A DNA stretch of 35,372 nt, taken from Halanaerobiaceae bacterium (GTDB lineage Bacteria; Bacillota; Halanaerobiia; Halanaerobiales; Halarsenatibacteraceae). Shown here piece by piece: positions 8,045 to 16,465 of the stretch; position 1 is the first letter of the stretch, and each line of letters opens with the position of its first letter. The notes beneath the pieces are model-generated. The model ran no database searches. It was given only the letters and a program-made list of their open reading frames with translations, and was not told where the DNA came from. The position numbers were made by a program, and so were the translations under genes. The stretch spans positions 1-35,372 of the forward strand of contig PWEJ01000085.1 of assembly GCA_003553485.1 (NCBI GenBank), in the 5' to 3' direction.

Positions 8045-9353
8045 GGAGTCTGTTTTTTGGTTAAAATCGGGTTTGGTAGATAAGAAAGATATGATAAGTG
8101 CGGAGATTACTCCCGGGGATGTAAAAAATACTCAGCAAGAGTGGCAGCTTTTAGCCAGGCCTCTGGGTGAACTTTTTTCAGAACTAAAAAAAACTGGAGG
8201 GATTATCGATTCACCCCTTAAACTGGCTGATGAATTACAGACGGTCTTTGCGAAAAAACATGATTTTCCTACTTCAGCAAAAGTTTTGCTTAAAGAAGAT
8301 AACCTGCTGCCAGTTGCTGGCTCAATAAAAGCGCGAGGTGGAATATTTGCTGTTTGCAAATTAGCTATTGGACTGGCTGAAGAAGAGGGAATTTTGCTAG
8401 GTAATAATTATGCCAAGTTAACTGCCAGAGAAGTGAGGCAGTTTTTTTCTGATTATAGTTTAGAGGTGGCCTCCACTGGAAATTTAGGTTTAAGTGTAGG
8501 TTTAACAGGTAGAGCTTTAGGTTTTCAGGTTAAGGTTCATATGTCCCGTGATGCTCGCAATTGGAAAAAAGAGCTCTTAAGAAAGGAAGGAGCTAAAGTT
8601 ATTGAGTATGAGGGCGATTATGGTGAGGCTATAAGTACCAGTAGAGAGCTTGCTAACCAGCAGGAAAAGAGTATTTTTATCGATGATGAAAATTCTCCAC
8701 TGCTTTTTCTCGGTTACAGCACAGCTGCATTTTATCTTGCTCAGCAGCTAAAGGGCATAGAAAAAGATTTTAGCAACAGCTCTGCTCCTATTTTTGTCTA
8801 CTTACCCTGTGGAGTAGGAGGGGCACCTGGAGGTATTGCCTATGGATTAAAGTATATTTTTGGCAGAAGAGTATTTCCCATAATAGTGGAACCAGTTACC
8901 TGTCCAGCGGTGACTGAAGCTTTAATAGCTGAATATTGCCAGGGGGAAGAGGAAAAGAATGAGCTATTGGCCCGTATAAAAAAAGGAAAGTCTGATCATG
9001 ATACTTTAGCTGATGGTTTAGCAGTCAGGAAACCTTCTAAACTGGTGTTGAATAATGCTGGAAATTTATTTGCTGGAGCAATGACTATTGCTGAAAAAGA
9101 TATACTAAGTTCTTTAAAATTATTGGCTGATATTTCCAATGTGCGAGTAGAGCCATCAGCAGCAGCCGGAGTTTTAGGCCCAATCAGGTTAAAGCAATAT
9201 CTTAATAAAATTCCCGGCTCTAAAATGATTGACTCTTTTGCTAGGAACCTGGTTGATAGTTATCATATAATATGGCTAACGGGAGGAAAACTGCTGCCAG
9301 AAAAAGAGTGGCAGCAATATTATCAACAGGCTAACTCTTATCTGCAGGAGTGA
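8031..9353 (+). CDS. dsdA: D-serine dehydratase (D-serine ammonia-lyase)
   Basis: This PLP enzyme converts D-serine to pyruvate and ammonia. It has 440 residues, the DsdA length. The PLP lysine is K100 in GSIKARGG. STGNLGLS (148-155) contacts the cofactor, GVGGAPGG (261-268) is the phosphate-binding glycine loop, and WLTGG lies near the C-terminus. The ATG at 8031 follows a GGGAGG site; a second ATG comes immediately after it. The gene overlaps coaD by 14 nt and is followed 7 nt later by a LysR regulator. In Enterobacteria dsdA is linked to the LysR regulator dsdC but divergently; here the regulator is co-oriented and downstream. The biological source of D-serine is not evident. Confidence 0.92.
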   Translation: MMRNKESVFWLKSGLVDKKDMISAEITPGDVKNTQQEWQLLARPLGELFSELKKTGGIIDSPLKLADELQTVFAKKHDFPTSAKVLLKEDNLLPVAGSIKARGGIFAVCKLAIGLAEEEGILLGNNYAKLTAREVRQFFSDYSLEVASTGNLGLSVGLTGRALGFQVKVHMSRDARNWKKELLRKEGAKVIEYEGDYGEAISTSRELANQQEKSIFIDDENSPLLFLGYSTAAFYLAQQLKGIEKDFSNSSAPIFVYLPCGVGGAPGGIAYGLKYIFGRRVFPIIVEPVTCPAVTEALIAEYCQGEEEKNELLARIKKGKSDHDTLADGLAVRKPSKLVLNNAGNLFAGAMTIAEKDILSSLKLLADISNVRVEPSAAAGVLGPIRLKQYLNKIPGSKMIDSFARNLVDSYHIIWLTGGKLLPEKEWQQYYQQANSYLQE

Positions 9354-9360
9354 TGATATA

Positions 9361-10242
9361 GTGAAACTAAATTCCCTTAAAATATTTATTAAAGTTATTG
9401 ATATTGGTAGTTACTCATTAGCTGCCAATGAACTTGAGATTACTCAACCAGCTGTAAGTATGCAGATCAAATCTTTAGAAGATTTTTTTTCCTGTGAACT
9501 TATCACGAAGGAGGCAGGAAATTTGCATCTAACTCCTGCTGGAAAAATTTTATATAGGTCAGCTAAAACTATTCTAACGGAATGGGATGAAACTAAACTA
9601 CAGATAAAGCAGTTAACTAAAGAGACCTGGGGTGAAATCAAGGTTGGTGCAAGCACTATTCCCGCCGTTTATTTTTTGCCAGAAAAATTGGCTCAATTCC
9701 GTCAGAGTTTTCCTGAAATTAAAGTTAAATCTTATCATGGCGATAGCCAAAACATGATAGAAAAATTAGAGGCCGATGAAGTCGATGTTATAATTATAGG
9801 AAAATTGATGGAGGATAATAACTATCAGTCGATACCAGTGGTAGAAGACGATTTAAAATTAATTATACCAGCAAACCATAAATTTAGTACCGGTAAAAGT
9901 GTTTCTTTGACTGATTTTTTCGCAGAAGATATCATCCTAAGGGAAAAGGGTTCAGGAACCCGGAAAGTGATGCTAGATGCCCTGGCTCGAAAAGGCTATA
10001 GTTTATCAGATTTAAAGATATCCTGTTATTTAGGCAGTACTGAAGCGGTAATTGCTGGAGTAGAAGCCGGATTGGGAGTTTCTCTAGTCTCAAAATTAGC
10101 AGCTAAAAAAGCATCAGAATGTCAAAGAATAAAGATTAAAAGCTTATCAGAGCTCAATTTAAATAGAATGCTATATTTGGTTTACAAGAAAGGACGGGAA
10201 CAAGAAGAAAAATTAGCTTCATTTATTAATCAATTATGCTAA
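9361..10242 (+). CDS. LysR family transcriptional regulator
   Basis: This is a DNA-binding regulator of 293 residues. The N-terminal winged helix-turn-helix spans about 1-60, with LAANELEITQPAVSMQIKSLE as the helix-turn-helix. The periplasmic-binding-protein-like effector domain starts at about 90 (KVGASTIPAVYFLPE). The start is GTG at 9361, after an AGGAG that overlaps the dsdA stop. The effector domain resembles the CysB/YeiE-like and selenium-metabolism-associated branches more than DsdC, which is a judgement by eye. Its tight linkage to dsdA suggests that it controls this cluster. A LysR gene inside the operon it regulates, rather than divergent from it, is less common. The effector is unknown; D-serine is the simplest guess. 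Confidence 0.88.
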   Translation: MKLNSLKIFIKVIDIGSYSLAANELEITQPAVSMQIKSLEDFFSCELITKEAGNLHLTPAGKILYRSAKTILTEWDETKLQIKQLTKETWGEIKVGASTIPAVYFLPEKLAQFRQSFPEIKVKSYHGDSQNMIEKLEADEVDVIIIGKLMEDNNYQSIPVVEDDLKLIIPANHKFSTGKSVSLTDFFAEDIILREKGSGTRKVMLDALARKGYSLSDLKISCYLGSTEAVIAGVEAGLGVSLVSKLAAKKASECQRIKIKSLSELNLNRMLYLVYKKGREQEEKLASFINQLC

Positions 10243-10269
10243 AAAATTATTGCTTTAGGGGGAAATAAG

Positions 10270-10950
10270 ATGGCTCCCTGTATTATGGTTGTCTATGATG
10301 AAGAAAAAGTAAGGAAAATTATTAGCCGTTATTTAAAAGAAGAGGGTTTTCAGGTAATTACTTCTGCTCGAGGAGATGAAGCCTTAGAAATAGCCTTAAA
10401 AGAAGAGCCTGATCTGCTGGTTTTAGATTTAATGCTGCCAGGCCTTTCTGGAGGGGAAGTAGCAGAGGAGATTAGAAAGTATTCTGAGGTGCCAATCTTG
10501 ATGCTGACTGCCCGCTCTTCAGAAGAAGAAAAGCTTAAGGGCTTTGGCCAGGGAGCAGATGACTATGTGGTTAAACCCTTCAGTCCTCGAGAATTAGTAG
10601 CTAGAGTTAAAGCGATATTAAAGAGAAAAGAAGGGTATCAAGAACGGCAGCAAATTAACGTAACCAAAGAGATAACCTATCATTCTAAAGAGGCTAAAGT
10701 CAAGTTAAAAGATAAAGATGTTGGCTTAACGGCCACTGAATTTAAGATCTTCCAGGTATTATTAAACAATAGGGGCAGGGTATTAAATCGAGATCAGTTA
10801 GCTCGTCAGGCTTTGGGTATTGATTATGAAGGTTTTGATAGAACAATTGATGTTCATATTAAGAATATCCGCCAAAAACTTAACCTAGAGAGAAATCAAT
10901 TAATAGAGACTGTTTATGGCCTTGGTTATCGAATGCAGGAGGAAGATTAA
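10270..10950 (+). CDS. OmpR/PhoB family response regulator
   Basis: This is the output protein of a two-component system, 226 residues. The receiver domain (1-118) has the phospho-acceptor D53 in LVLDLMLPG, T80 in MLTAR and K102 in VKPF. The C-terminal winged helix (about 128-224) contains the recognition segment RTIDVHIKNIRQKL and ends GLGYRM. One oddity is that the usual VVDDE acidic pair reads VVYDE, so the first acidic residue is Tyr9 while Asp10 remains. The start ATG follows a GGGGG site. The stop overlaps the histidine kinase start by one base, so the pair is translationally coupled. Confidence 0.94.
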   Translation: MAPCIMVVYDEEKVRKIISRYLKEEGFQVITSARGDEALEIALKEEPDLLVLDLMLPGLSGGEVAEEIRKYSEVPILMLTARSSEEEKLKGFGQGADDYVVKPFSPRELVARVKAILKRKEGYQERQQINVTKEITYHSKEAKVKLKDKDVGLTATEFKIFQVLLNNRGRVLNRDQLARQALGIDYEGFDRTIDVHIKNIRQKLNLERNQLIETVYGLGYRMQEED

Positions 10951-12317
10951 TGAATAGTTTAAGGAAAAAATATTTTCTAAGCTTATTATTTTTAATTATC
11001 ATTTCTCTCTTATTATTTGCCCTGGTCCTAAACTGGAGTCTTGATAGATATTTCTTTGATTATCAACTTCAAGAAAGGGCTCAGGAATTGGAGGATTTTG
11101 AATCCTATTTAAATGTTATTTATGAGAGTGAAAATGATTTGCGAACTATAAGAGAGCATATAGAAGAATATGCCGCTCTCCATAATTTGATTTACCATCC
11201 TGCGCCTCGACGGGAAAATGGCATGATGCATGACCATCAGGATAGCAGGGGACATTCTAGAATGAGAGATATGGTGGAAGAAGGCTATGAATTATTTGTT
11301 GGAGGACGGAGTATTGGTCATTTGACCTGGCCTGAAGAAAATAATGAATCTCTATTAGCAGCGGAGATAACGGAGAGAACTAATGAATTTAGAAGAGAAA
11401 TTTATGGTATTTTACTCCCTCTGGGATTGGGTTTGACTGTCCTGGCTATATTGTTCAGTTATTATATTAGCAAAAAATTAACTGAACCCCTAAGTGGTTT
11501 TACCACGGCAGTGAAGGAGATAAAAGAAGGAGATTATGAGGTAGAATTAAAGGAAGATTATCCTCAGGAGTTGCAGCATCTCTATAAAGAAATAAAGCAG
11601 TTAAGCCAGAGGTTAAATTATTTGGCTCAGATAAGAAAAGAATCGGTTTTGGATTTGAGTCATGAGATTAGAACCCCCTTAAATAATATCTTAAATTATT
11701 TAACGGCTTTAGACGATGGTTATCTAGAGTTTAATAAGGAGATAATTAATGACTTAAAAGAGGAAACTCAGCGCTTAGAAGAGTTAAGTAATAGATTAGA
11801 TGACCTCTCAATGGCAGAAAAAAAGATTTTTAATAATGAGCAAAAAGAAGTCAATCTAAAAGCATTTTTTTCAAATTTATCAGATAAATTTAATCGCCGG
11901 GCTGAAAATAATAACTTAAATTATTCTCAAAAAATTACTGTCCCTGATAAGATATATTTGCTTGATTTAGAAGCGCTGGAGATAATTATGGAAAACCTAT
12001 TCTCTAATGCCCTGAAATATACTGGTTCAGGAGGTAAAATTATATTGCAGGCAGAAATCAAAGCTGGAAAGTTAACAGTACAGCTAGAGGATAGTGGGAT
12101 TGGGATTGCTGAAGAAGAGCAGGAGTTAATCTTTGAAAGGTTTTATCGGACTGACAAATCTCGCAGTCAGGAAACCGGTGGTACAGGAATTGGACTGGCG
12201 ATTACTAAAGAGTTAATAGAATATATGCAGGGCAATATAAGCCTTGAGAGTTCGGAAAAGGGGAGCATTTTTAAGTTTGAAATACCACTTCAGAAAGGAA
12301 GAGACTATGAATTTTAA
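10950..12317 (+). CDS. Membrane sensor histidine kinase
   Basis: This is the cognate sensor of the preceding response regulator, 455 residues. There are two membrane helices (about 9-29 and 153-173) around an extracytoplasmic sensor of about 120 residues. HAMP follows (about 174-226). The HisKA domain has LDLSHEIRTPL with phospho-acceptor H238. The ATPase has the N box NLFSNALKYT (349-358), DSGIGI (381-386) and GTGIGLAI (411-418). The sensor domain holds a His/Met-rich patch at about 83-108 (H83, M92, M93, H94, H96, H102, M105, M108), suggestive of metal binding. The last 11 nt overlap the gamma-glutamyltransferase-like gene. The signal sensed is not known. Confidence 0.94.
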   Translation: MNSLRKKYFLSLLFLIIISLLLFALVLNWSLDRYFFDYQLQERAQELEDFESYLNVIYESENDLRTIREHIEEYAALHNLIYHPAPRRENGMMHDHQDSRGHSRMRDMVEEGYELFVGGRSIGHLTWPEENNESLLAAEITERTNEFRREIYGILLPLGLGLTVLAILFSYYISKKLTEPLSGFTTAVKEIKEGDYEVELKEDYPQELQHLYKEIKQLSQRLNYLAQIRKESVLDLSHEIRTPLNNILNYLTALDDGYLEFNKEIINDLKEETQRLEELSNRLDDLSMAEKKIFNNEQKEVNLKAFFSNLSDKFNRRAENNNLNYSQKITVPDKIYLLDLEALEIIMENLFSNALKYTGSGGKIILQAEIKAGKLTVQLEDSGIGIAEEEQELIFERFYRTDKSRSQETGGTGIGLAITKELIEYMQGNISLESSEKGSIFKFEIPLQKGRDYEF

Positions 12318-13923
12318 TTTTCACAGATATAAATTTGCTTCGCAACGAAATACAGTATTTTCCAGGCGGGGAGCAGTGGCTACCAGTCAACCTCTAGCGG
12401 CAGAAGCAGGGCTTACAATGATGAAAAGAGGAGGAAATGCCTTTGATGCTATCTTAGCCACAGCAGCTGTATTGACTGTGGTAGAGCCAACTTCTAATGG
12501 ATTAGGGGGTGACTGTTTTGCTTTGTTTAAGGCTCAAGATGGGATAAAGGGTCTTAATGCCAGCGGATATTTGCCAGCGGAATTTTCTTTAAATCTAGAA
12601 GAGAGAACAAATAAGAATGATAGGCGTTTAAACCCCTATAGCTGGGAAGCAGTTACAGTACCAGGCCAACTGGCAGGGTGGCAGCACCTAAAAGAGAATT
12701 ATGCCCGGTTAGATTGGGAGGAGATTTTAAAACCAGCCTGGTATTATGCTAAGGAAGGTTTTCCTGTCTCTCCAGTTGTGGCAGGTAACTGGCAGCTGGC
12801 AATTGAAAAATATAAAAAAGAATTACCAGAAATTTTTTTGGAGGAGTATTTAGCCACCTTTTCTATCGAGGGTAGAGCACCCAAAGCCGGAGAAATGTGG
12901 AAGTCTGCAGAGCAAGCTCAGACTTTAGAAAGTTTCAGAAAAAAAGGGGTTATGGACTTTTATAAGGGTGATATTGCTAGCAGAATAGCAGAATTTGCCC
13001 AAAAAACCGGAGGAATGATTAATCAGTCGGATTTAGCTAATTATAGTCCTAAGAATGTCCAGCCTCTGAAAATAGATTATCGAGGACATGAGATTTTAGA
13101 ATTACCCCCTAATGGTCAGGGGTTAATTGCCTTACAGGCTTTAAAAATTCTGGCAGAAGATGATTTTAAAGATTTCTTTAAAACTGAAGAGATGCACCGC
13201 CGAATAGAAGCATTAAAATTAGCCTTTGCTGATGGCAGTGAGTATATAGGTGATTGGCAATTTAATCAGTATAATCCCGAAGTTTTATTGACTGATGACT
13301 ATATAGAAAAAAGACGTCAACTGATAGGCGATAAAGCTAAGGTTTTTGCTCCAGGTGAAATCGACCAGGGAGGTACAGTTTACCTGGCGGCTGCCGATGA
13401 AGAAGGAAATATTATCTCTTTTATTCAGAGTAACTATACTGGCTTTGGTTCTGGACTGGTAGTACCAGGCACTGGGATTTCTCTCCATAATCGAGGTTAT
13501 AATTTTGTTTTAGAAGAAGGGCATCATAATTATCCCAAAGCAGGTAAAAGGCCTTATCATACCATTATCCCTGGCTTTTATCGCAAACCTGGACAATATC
13601 TGGGTGCCTTTGGAGTTATGGGGGGTTTTATGCAGCCCCAGGGTCACCTGCAGGTTATTCAAAACATGGTTGATTACGGTTTAAACCCTCAGGAAGCATT
13701 AGATGCTCCTCGCTGGCGCTGGCAGGAAAAAAAGAAAATTGTCTTGGAAAACACTTTTCCAGATTTTCTGGCTCAGGAGTTAGAGCGACGAGGTCATGAG
13801 GTTGTTATAAGTCATCAGCCTGGAGGGTTTGGTCGTGGACAGATGATCTTACTGGACCAAGAAAAAGGTCATCTCATAACAGCAGTAGAGCCCAGGGCAG
13901 ATAGTCAGGCTGCTGTTTATTAA
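12307..13923 (+). CDS. Gamma-glutamyltransferase family protein (YwrD-like)
   Basis: This is an Ntn-hydrolase proenzyme of 538 residues from ATG 12307, which follows AGGAAGAG inside the kinase gene. GGT enzymes cleave or transfer gamma-glutamyl groups after autocatalytic cleavage into two chains. The N-terminal half has AVATSQPLAAEAGLTMMKRG and the NGLGGDCF segment. The predicted cleavage and nucleophile is T357 in GGTVYLAAADEEGN, followed by SFIQSNYTGFGSG and VMGGFMQPQGH. No signal peptide is seen, so it is probably cytoplasmic, like YwrD. The residue after the nucleophile is Val rather than the Thr of classic GGT. The substrate-binding Arg expected near residues 86-90 is absent (NASGYLP). 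The substrate may therefore differ from glutathione. Confidence 0.88.
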   Translation: MNFNFHRYKFASQRNTVFSRRGAVATSQPLAAEAGLTMMKRGGNAFDAILATAAVLTVVEPTSNGLGGDCFALFKAQDGIKGLNASGYLPAEFSLNLEERTNKNDRRLNPYSWEAVTVPGQLAGWQHLKENYARLDWEEILKPAWYYAKEGFPVSPVVAGNWQLAIEKYKKELPEIFLEEYLATFSIEGRAPKAGEMWKSAEQAQTLESFRKKGVMDFYKGDIASRIAEFAQKTGGMINQSDLANYSPKNVQPLKIDYRGHEILELPPNGQGLIALQALKILAEDDFKDFFKTEEMHRRIEALKLAFADGSEYIGDWQFNQYNPEVLLTDDYIEKRRQLIGDKAKVFAPGEIDQGGTVYLAAADEEGNIISFIQSNYTGFGSGLVVPGTGISLHNRGYNFVLEEGHHNYPKAGKRPYHTIIPGFYRKPGQYLGAFGVMGGFMQPQGHLQVIQNMVDYGLNPQEALDAPRWRWQEKKKIVLENTFPDFLAQELERRGHEVVISHQPGGFGRGQMILLDQEKGHLITAVEPRADSQAAVY

Positions 13924-13938
13924 AAGGAGTTGATAGAG

Positions 13939-15012
13939 GTGAGAGAAAAATTCAAAAATAATAATAGGAGAATTCCCCGTCACTATAAAATAATTGGAAT
14001 ATTATTGTTGCTTTTTGTCGCTGTAAATTTTATTCCCTCTAACTATTATTTGCTAGAGCCTGGACCGCCCATGGCACTGCAGGATTTGATTGAGGTGGAA
14101 GATAATTATCGTGAAGAAGGCTGGGGAGAGTTTTATTTAACAGCAGTTAATCAAAGAAGAGCTACCCTGTGGGATTTAGCTGTATTTTTTGTACTTCCAG
14201 CCAGAGAGGATAGAGAATTAATGCCCATGGAGGCAGCAATTCCTCCTGAGATGAGCGAGATGGAATACCTGAATTTCATGGCCAGTTTGATGGAGGAGAG
14301 TCAGCTAGAAGCACAGGCTGCTGCCTATCAGCAGACAGGTCATGAGGTGACTATATCCAGTCAGGGAGTGGAAGTTGTCGAGGTTAGTGAAGATAGTGAA
14401 GCTCAGGGCATTTTACAGCCTGGAGACATAATAAAAAAAATAGAAGAAATGAAAGTGGAATTACCCTCGGATGCTCAGGAAAAAATCAGACAATTTCCAG
14501 CTGGCAGTGAATTAACCTTGACCATAATAAGAGAGGAAGAAGAAAAGGAGCTAAAGGTTTTAACTAAGTCCTTTGAGGATGACCCTGAAAAGTCTTCTCT
14601 GGGAATTTACATTACGGCAGCAAATTTAGAGTATGATATGCCGGAATTAGTCAGATTCTCGCAGAGTAATTTAGTAGGCCCCTCAGCAGGGGTTATGTTT
14701 GCCCTGGAAATATATAATCAACTTACTCCCGAAGACATAACAACTGGCCGTAAAATAGCTGGTACTGGAACAATTGATCATCAAGGTAATATTGGACCGG
14801 TTGATGGTGTGCCCTTAAAGGCTAAATCAGCTATAGACTTAGGAGCTGAAGTTTTTATTGCTCCCTCTGATTTTACCGGGGAAATGGAAGCCTTTGCTGA
14901 TATAGAAATACTTTTAGGAGAGAATTTAGCTGAACTGCTGGAAGAGTTAGATGTTATTTTATCCAGCAATTGGATTTATTTATCCCCTGAAAATTTAGTT
15001 TATAGTGATTAG
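13939..15012 (+). CDS. ylbL: PDZ / Lon-type protease-domain protein, YlbL family
   Basis: This is a membrane-anchored serine protease with a Ser-Lys dyad, 357 residues. Start choice: GTG 13939 has a GGAG site 9 nt upstream, while the in-frame TTG at 13930 touches that site. One N-terminal membrane helix (about 17-33) is followed by the conserved SNYYLLEPGP. A PDZ domain (about 135-210) includes AQGILQPGDIIKKI. A Lon protease (S16) domain at the C-terminus has the Ser in GPSAGVMFAL (about S249) and the Lys in GVPLKAKSAIDLGAE (about 294-296). The protein should act outside the membrane; YlbL in Bacillus is linked to cleaving a division inhibitor. The 3' end overlaps the oppositely directed tmcAL by 18 nt. 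Confidence 0.93.
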   Translation: MREKFKNNNRRIPRHYKIIGILLLLFVAVNFIPSNYYLLEPGPPMALQDLIEVEDNYREEGWGEFYLTAVNQRRATLWDLAVFFVLPAREDRELMPMEAAIPPEMSEMEYLNFMASLMEESQLEAQAAAYQQTGHEVTISSQGVEVVEVSEDSEAQGILQPGDIIKKIEEMKVELPSDAQEKIRQFPAGSELTLTIIREEEEKELKVLTKSFEDDPEKSSLGIYITAANLEYDMPELVRFSQSNLVGPSAGVMFALEIYNQLTPEDITTGRKIAGTGTIDHQGNIGPVDGVPLKAKSAIDLGAEVFIAPSDFTGEMEAFADIEILLGENLAELLEELDVILSSNWIYLSPENLVYSD

Positions 15013-16257
15013 GCGTCTGGTAAAATCCTCTCCATTTTTTCTGGTCTTTTTATCGGGGCGCAGATTATTGTAAATATCGGTGGCTATTAACTCTAGACTG
15101 AGATGTAGCTTTAGGGGATTATCAGTCATTAAATCAGGTTGAGAGAGATAATCTGACGGTTTTACTATAAGAGGTAGTTCAGCCTTTTCGCTAAGCCTGC
15201 TTAAGAGTTCCTCTCCCTGCCTGCCCAAAGCTAAAACTCTAAGATAACTGGGGAAATTAATGGATATACTTTGCTGTCTTTTTTGAGTTAACCGACATAA
15301 AAGCTGGACTAATCCCCGGGAAATTCTATTTCTGGGATAGCTGGGAGAGGTGAGACAGTTAATTATATTTGTAAAACTTTGTTTCTGCTGGCGAGCTTTT
15401 AAAAGTGAGTTGACCAGGTCATCATTAAAGGCAGGAGGATTGAGCTCTTGCCTGGTGGCTCTGCTAACTGTAAAAGTTAATAAGTCTTGAAATAATCTTA
15501 GTCGGGCTGGCCCCTGTCCCTGCTTAATTTGCTGGACAATAATTTCCCAGGAAAAATCAGGCAGATATTTTTTTGCTTTCAAGGGCATCTTTTTAGAATT
15601 ATTATACTGGTAAAGAATTTTTCTGATGGCAGTGGCACTGGCTATTTTGCCATTACCAGGAAATCTATCATGGTAATTAGCTTCCTTACGCGGGATAGTA
15701 TGGGCTGTAATATCCAGGTTGTCTTTGTATATGGCTTTTAAATACTCTATTCCTAGAATATTATTAGGTGACATTATAGTATTTAGTAATTCTTCCTCTT
15801 TGGTAAAATATTTAGAAAGAGCCTGGCTGTGGGCCTTAGGGTAGGAGTAACCTTTTTTTAGATAAAGGTGGAGCAGCTCTTTATATTTTTCAGGCTCCCG
15901 GGCTAAAAGTTTAGCTATTTTTTTTAAAAAAGCTAATTCTCCTGCTTCACTGCCAAAAACAATGTCGCTAACAACCCCAGTAGCAGCAAGGGTTTTAATA
16001 GCCCCCTGAGCAAAATGTTCGGCACTTCTAATTGCTGAAGCTAAGGGAAGTTCTAATACTAAATCTACCCCGGCCAGACAGGCCATTTTTGCTCTAGACC
16101 ACTTATCAAAGCAGGCAGCCTGCCCTCTTTGAGTAAAATTACCACTCATCACAGCAATAACCGGTTGGGAATCTGTAACCTCTTTGGTTTTTTTCAAGTG
16201 ATATAAGTGACCGTTGTGAAAGGGGTTGTACTCTGTTATAATTCCAGTAACAGACAT
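14995..16257 (-). CDS. tmcAL: tRNA(Met) cytidine acetate ligase TmcAL (YlbM)
   Basis: TmcAL uses acetate and ATP to form N4-acetylcytidine at the wobble base of elongator tRNA-Met. It has 420 residues, near the family norm. The nucleotidyltransferase motif HNGH is at 14-17 (ITEYNPFHNGH). SGNFTQRGQAACFDKWSRAKMA and LELPLASAIRSAEHFA are typical. It reads leftward from ATG 16257, preceded on its strand by a GAGGTGT site. It ends inside the last codons of the ylbL gene, with no terminator between them. Its acetate substrate is also the product of the adjacent pta-ackA genes, which may be coincidence. Confidence 0.94.
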   Translation of the reverse strand: MSVTGIITEYNPFHNGHLYHLKKTKEVTDSQPVIAVMSGNFTQRGQAACFDKWSRAKMACLAGVDLVLELPLASAIRSAEHFAQGAIKTLAATGVVSDIVFGSEAGELAFLKKIAKLLAREPEKYKELLHLYLKKGYSYPKAHSQALSKYFTKEEELLNTIMSPNNILGIEYLKAIYKDNLDITAHTIPRKEANYHDRFPGNGKIASATAIRKILYQYNNSKKMPLKAKKYLPDFSWEIIVQQIKQGQGPARLRLFQDLLTFTVSRATRQELNPPAFNDDLVNSLLKARQQKQSFTNIINCLTSPSYPRNRISRGLVQLLCRLTQKRQQSISINFPSYLRVLALGRQGEELLSRLSEKAELPLIVKPSDYLSQPDLMTDNPLKLHLSLELIATDIYNNLRPDKKTRKNGEDFTRRLITIN

Positions 16258-16295
16258 AATTACACCTCAGATAAAACTTCCAGGATAAAATTATA

Positions 16296-16313
16296 TTGTG
16301 ATTTTTTGTACAA
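16296..16313. promoter_or_regulatory. Possible Rex-like operator in the tmcAL/pta divergent region
   Basis: TTGTGA, six Ts, then GTACAA. Compared with the redox-repressor pattern TTGTGA-N6-TCACAA, the left half is exact and the right half matches 4 of 6. It lies 39 nt before the tmcAL start and about 150 nt before pta. The rest of the 208-nt gap is very AT-rich, with a short hairpin at 16398-16415 and no clear -35/-10 pair. Confidence 0.22.
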
Positions 16314-16465
16314 ACAGGGAGGATTTTTAAATCTTTTATAGTATATATAAATTGATATACATATAAATTTCAGGTTTATAAAGTCTTTTATTTATTTTAT
16401 CATCAAAAAATGATAGCAGCAAATTAAAATGATCTTTAATTTTTAAAATTATGGGGGGTTATTAA

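Noticed and set aside
12244-12306. N-terminal extension of the GGT-like protein
   Set aside because: It lies wholly inside the kinase ATPase domain and has no ribosome binding site. ATG 12307 follows AGGAAGAG.
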